DNA from: Rachicladosporium sp. CCFEE 5018 | Lineage: Eukaryota; Ascomycota; Dothideomycetes; Cladosporiales; Cladosporiaceae | DNA: 64,000 bases | Reading direction: 5' to 3' | Assembly: GCA_002077045.2 (NCBI GenBank) | Contig: KZ111164.1 | Coordinates: 416,563 to 480,562, forward strand | In this document: piece by piece, positions 1 to 8,853 of the stretch | How positions within the stretch are numbered: position 1 is the first letter of the stretch | Layout: the number at the start of each line of letters is the position of its first letter | Made by a program: the position numbers and the translations under genes | Notes under the pieces: model-generated | What the model saw: the letters and a program-made list of their open reading frames with translations, nothing else | What the model was told of the DNA's origin: nothing | Databases searched by the model: none

Positions 1-1346
1 TGCGGATCGTTGGCAAACACCGGGTGACCTCGCAGGTTCGCTGCGCCGGCTATCTGCTGACTACCACTCCCTGTCGCAGAAGCAGCCGGCGAAGGATTCG
101 CGTACCGCCCCTTCTCATTTGGATACTGGCTCGCAGCGCTCCCAGCTATAGGCGGCGAGTAAGCCGGCGGCGGCTCATCTCCAAGTGTAAGTCTTGCAGC
201 ATCATGGCTCAGATCCGCCTCCGGATCAATGCGAGACGTACTCCCTTGTCTTGTATGTAGCTGTGCAGCTCCAGCACCAGTACCCACCTCCTCGACGCCC
301 TGGAACGTGACCGGGGGCCCATGCTGTGCGCTCCCCGGCCGCTCAGTGGGACTCCACCGCCCACTCCCACTCTGCTGTGTAGGCGCCGCGAACACCCTCT
401 GCGCAACGCTCTCCGGTGTCTCCGCTCTCGATCCCCCGGCCGCCACGCCTCGCACCGGCTGCGGACTCTCATACTGCGCTCTCCTAGCCGCCGCAGCCGC
501 GCTCTGCGCTTGCATTTCAGTCAGTGTCCCCGTTCCTGGTATCCCACTAGCCGCATACCGTGCTTCGATCCCACTCAATCCTAGTGTAGGCCCGCCAGAG
601 GGATCTATAGGCGTCTCCGGCGGTGGCGGGCTACCCCTTGAAGCCCGTGTTGTGGCATTCGAAGCCGTGCTGCTAAGTCGATTGACCCCAGACGGGTTAG
701 GGATATGCAGCGTACTCGCCGGCGTCGCCGCCACAGGCGCAGTCGCAGACAGCGGAGGAGGGAAGAACTGCTGTCCGTACTCCTGCTGTGTCTGCGCCGG
801 TGCCGCAGCACCCCGATTCGGCGCGCGTTGAAACAAGCCATCATCTTCGTCCTTATCCGGTGTCTCCGGTCCACCAGGGCTCTCGGGCCAGATACTCTTC
901 GGCTGCACGCCTCTTCGTTCAGCCAACTTACTCCCCTGCACAGGCGATGTAGTCCCGTACCCTCCTGCTGTAGGTCGGTTCGGATCACTAGCATCGAACC
1001 GCGGCCTCTGTCTCCCTGCTCCACTGCCAGTCCCCGACGAAGCGTCGGAACTCATACTTGCTTTCCTTTGCCTCACTCGCGGCTCATCTGGCGTGCCTCG
1101 CTTCTCCGCTCCAGCACTAGCCTTCCTCATCCGCTCGTCAGGATACGGCAGCGGACCGCTCGGCGGTGGAGACGTCGGAGCGCCGTAGGCTGAAGGCGGG
1201 ACGTTATAGCCTGCCCATTGCTGTGTGGGTGCTTGGTCGTTGCTCTGCTGCGGCGAGGAGGATTTGTTTATGCGGAGGGGGCGGGGCGTGGACTCGGTGT
1301 TGGAGGTGGAGAGTTTGTCGGGTTGGAGGAAGAGTTCGTCGGCCAT
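1..1346 (-). CDS. Disordered Pro/Ser-rich protein with a PPxY motif, 3' end outside window
   Basis: From the ATG at 1346-1344 (MADELFLQPDKLSTSN) the minus strand stays open for about 448 codons to the window edge, so the C-terminus is missing. The visible part is dominated by Ser, Pro, Gly, Ala and Gln, with many SP/TP sites (for example WPESPGGPETPDKDED) and a PPPAYSPP motif about 390 residues in. PPxY is the known ligand of WW domains, including those of Rsp5/Nedd4 ubiquitin ligases; a link to such a partner is inference. No folded domain, signal peptide or membrane segment is visible. The frame remains open for at least 30 codons upstream of the chosen ATG, so an earlier start or an upstream exon is possible. 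I do not recognise the family. Confidence 0.65.
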   Translation of the reverse strand, partial: MADELFLQPDKLSTSNTESTPRPLRINKSSSPQQSNDQAPTQQWAGYNVPPSAYGAPTSPPPSGPLPYPDERMRKASAGAEKRGTPDEPRVRQRKASMSSDASSGTGSGAGRQRPRFDASDPNRPTAGGYGTTSPVQGSKLAERRGVQPKSIWPESPGGPETPDKDEDDGLFQRAPNRGAAAPAQTQQEYGQQFFPPPLSATAPVAATPASTLHIPNPSGVNRLSSTASNATTRASRGSPPPPETPIDPSGGPTLGLSGIEARYAASGIPGTGTLTEMQAQSAAAAARRAQYESPQPVRGVAAGGSRAETPESVAQRVFAAPTQQSGSGRWSPTERPGSAQHGPPVTFQGVEEVGTGAGAAQLHTRQGSTSRIDPEADLSHDAARLTLGDEPPPAYSPPIAGSAASQYPNEKGRYANPSPAASATGSGSQQIAGAANLRGHPVFANDP

Positions 1347-1875
1347 GCTGTTCTCTGTATGCGGTGACCCAGTGCTGTGCGCCTGCCTTGTGGCCGTGGA
1401 CTCGAGACCTCTTCGTGGGGTGAGTGCGACCGAGGCTGAAGCTAATACCAAACCTGATTTGCGATGGTGGGAGGGAGGTGTTTCAGGAAGTAGCAAACAG
1501 TCTCTAGAACAGAATAGGTGCCCAGCCTACCTACCTATAGCGATATCACACACGCGTTCACGCCCAAAGCTGTGTGGGCCCAGCTTGCCAGCTCATGCCC
1601 TGGCGCTTACACGCGAGCTCGAGTGCGGTGAAAGCGTACAGGTTACGTCAAGTTGCAGGAACAGGAAGGTGATTGGAGCGTGCTGCCGCCCAGCCAAGAC
1701 AAAGCTGCCGGCTGGGAGCTGGAAAGTAGAAGGTAAGTCTGTACTGCTATGTACGAATGCTGTGGTATATTCTGTACTGTCGTCTCGAATTGTGGGCTCC
1801 TGTCCCCTTCCGCCTGGCAAGCCTGCTCTGCGGCGCCTCTGTAATTCGTCTTCGGGCTGCATGGAAGCCACCAAA
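1347..1875. other. Intergenic region
   Basis: About 530 bp between two minus-strand genes: the promoter side of the gene ending at the left edge and the 3' side of the next one. The long plus-strand frame here is the antisense shadow of the flanking genes. No RNA gene or repeat seen. Confidence 0.5.
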
Positions 1876-4800
1876 TCATCCCCTCCTCAAGAACACAGGC
1901 ACATCCCCCAGATCCACCCCGTAACTCTCTGCCAATCCTCCACCCCTCCTCGCCCCGCCGGGCGACCCACTCCCACTAAGTCTCGTCCCCGCACTGCCTC
2001 CAAAACCGGCACCCCTCTCCCATTCATACTGCAGACCACCCGAGTACCGGTCAACGACAATCCCACTTCCCTTCGTCAGACTCTCCGTACTGCTGGCTGC
2101 GCTGTGCGAAGCGATAAGTCCGCGAGAAAGCGTGAAGGGATTGTTGACGTTGAAGTTAGATGCCGTGGCGTATGACGGATTGTATGGAGTGTAAATTTGC
2201 TTTCCTGGCGCGGAGCTGCTGAGGTTCGAGGTCGTGGTCGTCGTTGTCGCGTAGCTCTTCGCTGAGAAGGCCGAGTCGAAGCGCGGGACGTCTTGTTTGG
2301 CGGGTCGAAGGTCGCGGGTCGTGGGCTGCACGCGGATCTCTTTGTTGCTGTTGTTGGAGTAGACTGCACTCGATATGGTAGTGTAGGTCTGTGTCGAGGT
2401 CGTGGTGTTGCCAAACGCGCTGTCTGTGCGGGAAGTCTGCACTTTGCCGACTTGGACTAGCTGGTTCTCTTTGTCGTCGGTCTGCTCGTCGAGTAAGTCT
2501 CGATATGCGTCTGCGTGTCGTGCTGCGGCGCTGGTAGGATCAGGGCCGACATTGACTCGCGCTGCGTTGTCGCTGCCGAGTGGCGTGATGTAGCGAGACA
2601 CTACGATCGCAGGCGAAGTACTCAAGCCTGGCCGGGAAGCCCGGACTCTGCTTAGATAGTCGGTCGTAGCTGGCGGACTTTGCGCTGTTGACGAGGCAGC
2701 GATCGACTCGCGATGCGAACGCCAAAGCTGTGCTTGCTTCTCCCAGCCCGGCCAGCCAGGGTGCGTAGCACTGTGACTGGGCGAACTCGGCGCACCAGCA
2801 TATGCCTGGATCTTGTCATCCTCTGCCGACGTCGGACGAGAGTGATCGACACTAGATAGCTCCGAGTTCGATCCATCCAGCTCGCGCACGGCGATTTGTA
2901 TGTCTGCATCAGTTGCCTTCGCCCTCACCGCAGGAGCGAGCGTTGTAAGAAGTCGTGCGTTCGCCGCCTTCTCCTCCGCCAGCTCCAGCTCCTGCACTTT
3001 GTGCGACCTCTTGCCCTTAGCAGTAATAGCCGTGGTTGTAACGGTCACATGGTGATGCACTTCCACACTCGCACGAGCCGAGCTGCCAGGCGAGCCGCCC
3101 AGCTTCTTCGCCATCAGCTCATCAGCCTTGGCCGCTCGCTTTCCGATATCGATCGGCATCTCGGGCATTGGGGGAATGCTCTCAGCGTACATGCTCAAAT
3201 GCTTCGCGTGTTGCTCTTGCGCGGCCGAAAGTTTCGGTGCATCCTGCTTGCTCTGCCATTCCGGGAAGCTATCCTCGACGGATCGTAGGGATTTTGTTGA
3301 CTTCGAGTTTTTCACCTGCTTAGCATTCATCTTTCCTTGTCCTTGCTGACCTGTCTGAGATGACTTCGGCGTAGCCATCCGTGGTCGGTCGTTGCTGGGC
3401 ACAAGGTCCATCCCAGCTACGTCCCGACTCTTAGATCTGGCAGCTCAGACGCAGCTTCCTCATTCATGCCCGTTGTCGACTTCGCCTTTGACAGGCCAGT
3501 GCTGATCTGCCAGGGTGATTGCGGCCCTGCCTTATTATTCGACGGGTTCAATCGCTGAAACTGATTTGTAGAAAGATCGTATGGCCCCGAGCCAAGTGTT
3601 GCCGTCACACTGCTGAAATCGGACGTAGTCATGGTGACATTGCCAGAGACGCCGTCATCGCTTGACCGTGTTGCGCTCTCGCCCCGACTCTTGCTTCGGA
3701 AGCGGAACATGCCACTTGACTTCTTCGACTCCACCGGACTTTCGTGAGGGCTCGGAGGCAATGGGCGTCCGCGGGTCAAAACGCTTGCAGGTGCCGTATT
3801 GGTCGCATCGTATTCGTTGAGAGTCGCGTGCTCGGCGGGTGCGTCCTGGCGTTGACTTGCTACTGGCACAGCACGTTGGTACTCGTTCGGCCCAGTTTCC
3901 AACGCCTGAAGATCAATCATTTCAGGAGCATTCGTCAGCTTTTCTGATAACGTGCGAGCCATCATCGGAGGCCGAGTCGGCTCATCAGCGGCTGGGACGC
4001 CGTAACCCATTGATGGCGCAGGAATGTCGAGCTCTAGCTTTGGTGCGAACTCTCTCACCCCCTCTTTGCGCGCTGCGGCCTCCTTACTCTGCAAATGTGC
4101 TGGCAATGGCTTCTGGAGCTTCCTGGCAGGTTTAGGAGCCTTGCTTACTCGCTTGGACTTGGGTTTGCTCTCGATAGTAGTCGTGGAAGGCAATACACCA
4201 GTGGACTCCGGTAAAGCAGTCGTCGCAGCTACACTGCTTCGCTTGGTCGAGCTCTTGCTACGGAGAGCGTGCAGGAGTGGCGGTCTCTTGCCCGAGAGCG
4301 GTGATGGCATTGGCGGCGCATTCTCAGTTCGCAGGCCGGGCGAAGTGAGAAATTCCTTGAATGTGTACAGACTCTTGAAACTTTTCGCATCATCGTTGTC
4401 GCCTTCCAGGATCGAGCTCATTGCAAAGGTCGTTGTAACAGTGTGCTCGGCGTGTGGAGGTGGCGAAGGTGTGTCACTGGCAAGACGCTCGTTGAGCAGC
4501 CTCTCCTTCTCCGCGATGCGTCGCGCGCGATCTGAGCCATCCGAGCCGTACCCACTGTCCACATGTGGCGGAGGAGTTGGTCTACCGTCGTTGTTGTCGC
4601 GCACAGGCGCTTTGTGAGGTTCTTGTGGCGCATCTCTCGAGCCGTGGCCTGCGAGCCTTGCAAGTGCAGCTTCAGGAGTCCCGTCATTTGCATCCTCGGG
4701 CTCTTGATCTTCACCGTACACAGTGCTGAGTCTGGAGGCAAAGTTCATGATCGTTCGCAGCTCGCGAGGGCTTTCTGAGATCTCGCAATCCGAAGAGTAC

Positions 4801-5237
4801 TCCGCTGAGACTGCGGACATGCGTTCCCTTGATCGTTGCCTTGAAACAGGGCCATCATTTCTCACCGACAGTGGCGACACGCTGCTGCCTCGCGCATAGT
4901 CCTCTTCAGGGACATCTGTGGTGATTTGTAAAGGCACAGGCGAACTAGGAGTGAGACCCAGACTACGCCGAATGGACAGAGGCGCGACTATCTCTCGACT
5001 GGCACGATCGCTGGCTGACTGTAGTATGCGTTCCCGCAGTGGCAGATCCCGGTGCTCAGTGTGCCCAGGATGGAAGTCAAGGCTCGCACGCGATACCGCA
5101 GCATTATGTGCGTCTGCCCGCATCTGTTCTATGGCCATCATGGGCTCTGGCGACGCCGCGCCGTTCGTAATCCGTAGTGTACCTGGTGCATAGCCGCCTG
5201 CGTGCACATAACGCTGGTCAGGTGTCTCTGGGCGCGA
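1876..5237 (-). CDS. Large disordered Ser/Thr-rich protein, 5' end lost in scaffold gap, one unresolved junction
   Basis: Two long minus-strand frames abut. The 5' one enters from the N gap at 5237 and stops at 3417 (about 606 visible residues, ending SELPDLRVGT). The other is open from 3411 to 1876 (511 residues, ending DVPVFLRRG). They lie in different frames only 6 bp apart, which is too close for separate fungal genes, so I read one gene with an intron or a sequence error at the junction. A frame-preserving intron would be 3355-3428 (donor GTCGGG, acceptor TCTCAG), but that donor is weak. The product is low-complexity: many SP sites, basic patches such as KPKSKRVSKAPKPARK, and no recognisable domain. 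Sequence left of the gap on the minus strand is real; the continuation right of the gap is antisense to another gene. Confidence 0.55.
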
Positions 5238-5337
5238 NNNNNNNNNNNNNNNNNNNNNNNNNNNNNNNNNNNNNNNNNNNNNNNNNNNNNNNNNNNNNNN
5301 NNNNNNNNNNNNNNNNNNNNNNNNNNNNNNNNNNNNN
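5238..5337. other. Assembly gap, exactly 100 N
   Basis: A run of exactly 100 N, the usual placeholder for a scaffold gap of unknown size. It removes the 5' ends of both flanking divergent genes and their shared promoter. Confidence 0.98.
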
Positions 5338-6116
5338 ATCGCGGCATTTGATATACCATGCAATAATTCCGCCAATGACACCTGGTGCTGTGCTCCAACG
5401 GATGCCTGCCTTTCCAACAAGATGTGTACCGGTCCGCTATATGGATATGCCCGTGGTAGCTGCACCGATGCCACCTACCAGAGCTCAGAGTGTGGGCAGT
5501 ACTGCACTAGTTCAGACCCAGGCGGCGGGCTGGGCATGACAAGGTGTAGAGGTACTACGGCTTACAATCTCTATTGCCAGGCAGGTGATACGACACATGA
5601 CTGCGCCACAGGAGAGAACATCTTCATGTTCGACTGTAGGCACATCCCCCAGCTCGAATCCCAGCACGTTGCCCTCGCTGACAGTGGCTCGTAGCTGCTC
5701 CTACCCTCGTGCCGTGGAAAACTACCTCGATAGTCGCAACATCGTCTTCAACAAGCTCTACGACTGCTCTGTCAACAGTCACTCAGCCTCCCTCTCCGAG
5801 CCATGGCGTCATCATCGGTGCAGGGGTCGGCGCGGGAGTGGGAGTGGTCGTTCTTGGAGCTATGGGTGCGCTGGTTTGGTTGTATCGGCGAAAAGGAAGC
5901 AAGCGAGCCGCACGATCTCGACTGGCTTTACCGGCCACGCCGCACAGAGTTGCGGAGTCGAACGCGCAGCTATCTGCGCAGGAATTGCCGTTCGTCGCTC
6001 TCGTGCCGCAGAAGGATGGACAGGAGAGATACGAGATGGACGAACAACGGCGGATGCATGAAATGGACTCGCAACGACGGATGTATGAGTTGTCTGCAGA
6101 CAATATAAGGAGATGA
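5338..6116 (+). CDS. Cys-rich single-pass membrane protein, paralog 1 (5' end in gap)
   Basis: Exon 1 is visible from 5338 to 5635, intron 5636-5694 (59 nt, GTAGGC to CTCGTAG), exon 2 5695-6116. The frame is preserved and the junction reads F-D-S-A-P-T. The ectodomain holds about ten cysteines (CCAPTDACLSNKMC, SCTDATYQSSECGQYC). A Ser/Thr-rich linker follows, then one glycine-rich transmembrane helix (VIIGAGVGAGVGVVVLGAMG) and a basic stop-transfer (YRRKGSKRA). The cytosolic tail contains a short duplication, MDEQRRMHE then MDSQRRMYEL. By comparison with the neighbour at 7088 only about nine N-terminal residues are missing. The layout resembles fungal WSC/Mid2-type surface sensors, but the Cys pattern is not a clear WSC domain, so sensor function is inference. 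Confidence 0.75.
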
Positions 6117-7087
6117 CGGAATCTTCCGCTGCCTGTAGAAGGACAATACGGCTGGCTATGCAGTGAGCACTCAAAGCCAGATCTTGCACGGCTTGACAGC
6201 GCGTGTTTTTTAGTAGTGGATGAAGGACCGTCTCTCTAGTAACACTCTCCAAAGTAGATGGTGGCCGTTTCCGAGACAGGTGTAGAAGGCAGTCTACCAC
6301 GCACCACCTTTATTTTGTTCCTTCGATTCGATGTCGTAGTCAGCCAAAATCGTGCATGTGATAAGGTATACAGATATAGCATCAAGGCACAGCATCTGTC
6401 CAGGGCTCGCGTCAACGCTCTGCAGTGAGACAATGACCAGTGTTTCAACCTGCCTTGATGTTATGAATCTGATCGGCTTCCAATGGCGAACAAGAAGAAG
6501 CATTCGCTGCTGTGGCGTTGAGCAGCGTTCGCGATTGGCTGCGACTGGTCACATCTCTTCTGGAATTTGAGGAAGCTCTTCCCTACACTGTCCGTTATCG
6601 ACAGGACTTCGAGATATAGGCAAGTATGTAAATCGTTCGACACGGGCTCGGAACCACACCAGGGTATCAAAGCAAACCCTTGCTGCTGGGATCAATGATG
6701 TACTGCTTGCAGAGAGATCTTTTGGGTACGGTATCGCGACCGGACATTTCACACCGGTTCATGCACGTCTAATGCTCCCGCAAATGAGCTCAAGCCAACA
6801 ACGCCTGATAGACACGCAAGCGAGAGTATGGCGCCTTAGCAGTGGAGATCAACATGGCGTTTCTGCAAGGCTCAGCCTCGTGCGGGACACAGCCCTAAGA
6901 TGCAGCGGATAGCCGTCGCAACTCTGAGATGTTTCCACCTCATCGGTCAACACCACTTGCTTCCAGATCATGGCGTCTAACGGCCTGCCAGGAACACAGT
7001 CCTAGCCCCTGCTCTGATAGCATGCTACCTACCGATCGGGGGTCCTGAGAACTTGAGCCATCCCTCACTTCCACGAAGATATACATC
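6117..7087. other. Intergenic region between the two membrane-protein paralogs
   Basis: About 970 bp. Frames here are short and overlap randomly on both strands. It should contain the 3' UTR of the first paralog and the promoter of the second. No repeat or RNA gene recognised. Confidence 0.5.
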
Positions 7088-8100
7088 ATGACCTGCTACT
7101 TCCCCAACGGCCAAGTCGCAGCCCTCGACGTCCCCTGCTCCATCGCCGCCACACAATCGACATGCTGCGGAGCCGAGTGGGCATGTCTATCGGACAACAT
7201 GTGCTTCGCGCTGCCTCAGACGAACATCACATCTGGTGATCCAGTTTACTCGCGCGGTAGCTGTACGGACGCGACCTGGCAAAGCGACAGCTGCTTCCAG
7301 TACTGTCGAAATCCAGACACTGATAACCTTGGGGGTGGGCTTGGGCTGGGGAAGTGCGATAATCCCGCGACAAATGCATTCTTCTGTGTCAATGGGGTGG
7401 GAAGTGACTGTGATACTGGAGGGAATATCTTTACATTTCCTTGTGCGTACGTCTTCAGTCGAAGGCATGCGCTGAATTTTGGGCTGATGTTTGCCGTGTA
7501 GCTGCGCCTACGATTGTAAAGGATCCGTTCCCGTTGAGCACGACCGCGTCTAGCGCAGCCACGATCGCGACTTCGAGCTCTACAATCTCGAGCACAACGC
7601 CTGCAGCAGCCGAGGACTCGAGCACCAAGCCTTCATCGTCCACTTCCGCTGTATCGAGCTCCGGTCAGTCATCGAACACGTCACCGACCACCTTCAACAG
7701 TGCAGCATCTACAGCAACAACCTCCACGACTTCCGGCTTACCGATCGCGAGCGCAAGCTCTTTGATCCCAGCACCACCGCCTCCGCCTTCGCGCTCAGTC
7801 GCGGTGGGTGCAGGTGTAGGCGCCTCACTAGGCATAATAGCTCTCGCTGCTATCGGCGGTCTGTTCTGGCTTTATCGAAGACGAGCCAAGCGGCCGAGGC
7901 AATCCAGGGGATCGGGTCCAAAGTACGAGCAAGCTCCGCAAAACGTGCTTGAGCAGCAGGTGGATGCATACCACGATGTGCAGGCTCCGTCATATCGGTC
8001 CATGTCGCCTATGAAGGACGCGCAGCAGCAGCATCGAAGCTACGAATTGCCTTCGGACAGGGAGGTATATGAGCTCTCGCAGGTAAATGCTGGGAGATAG
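7088..8100 (+). CDS. Cys-rich single-pass membrane protein, paralog 2
   Basis: Exons 7088-7442 and 7502-8100 join in frame to give 317 aa. The intron (7443-7501) is 59 nt, at the same codon and of the same length as in the paralog at 5338. The ectodomain begins TCYFPNGQ and carries paired cysteines (STCCGAEWACLSDNMC, RGSCTDATWQSDSCFQYC). It is followed by about 100 residues of Ser/Thr, one membrane helix (VAVGAGVGASLGIIALAAIG) and a basic juxtamembrane stretch (YRRRAKRPR). The C-terminal tail ends YELSQVNAGR; the paralog ends YELSADNIRR, so the YELS core is conserved. No cleavable signal peptide is seen at this ATG and the frame is closed just upstream. Either the TM helix acts as a signal anchor or a 5' exon was missed. 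Surface-sensor function is inferred from architecture only. Confidence 0.8.
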
Positions 8101-8853
8101 GAAAGAACAACACATGTACATGAAATGCTGTGTAGCTTGGCGTACGCTTCTGCCTAACGTTAACAGCCATGATTGACAGCTCTGTGAAAACTCTTCACAA
8201 TCAGTGAGATCCATGCGGGTGCCCGAGGTCGTACGAATGAGCAACAATGCGTGTGCTTCCTTCCCGCCAGCATGATGTCCAGGCACTCACATTGGCGTGA
8301 ACTTGAAGCCAGTGCCCGATGTCGTACAGTTGAGAGAAGCTGCTCGTGTGCTCTCTCCACCCACACATAACGTATGCGGCTCTGCCCGCCAGTCGGGTGT
8401 CGCCGAGCGGGCATGGAGTAGCGAGTGGCTGTGTACCGTGACGTGCCTTGCATGAGAGCACCGCATCGCGTGTCAGCGGTGAGGTTCATGCACACTGTAG
8501 CCAATAGCTTAGGGCTGATCATCAGCTGCGCCCGGCTGCATGTAGAGTTTGTGAAACTACTCTACAGAGTTATGATGTTGGGAGAATGCAGACTTTGATA
8601 TCCACCCTTGACGTCGACGTCTCTTGACAAGCTTTTCGCTACCGCTCTCCACATTGTTTCAACGGCGTCTGGCGAGGGCGGACCGAGTCGTACATGCGAC
8701 ACTCCACCGGTTGGACCCCTCCCCTACGACCTGCTTGACGCTGCTGTCGACTTCTCACCACTCTCCTTGGAATACTTGGCTCGCTCATGGCTTTGACAAG
8801 TGGCGTGGAGGGAGTGAAAGCTTACGAACCTACAACATGAGAACATGACCTAA
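8101..8853. other. Intergenic region
   Basis: About 750 bp with no supported gene. It should contain the 3' end of the membrane-protein gene and the promoter of the gene starting at 8854. No repeat or RNA gene seen. Confidence 0.5.

Noticed and set aside
1225..2175. A 316-codon plus-strand frame
   Set aside because: It is antisense to two minus-strand genes and the spacer between them, with no domain or splice support.
3417..5474. A 685-codon minus-strand frame running through the N gap
   Set aside because: The part right of the gap (5338-5474) is antisense to the Cys-rich membrane-protein exon; only the part left of the gap is used.
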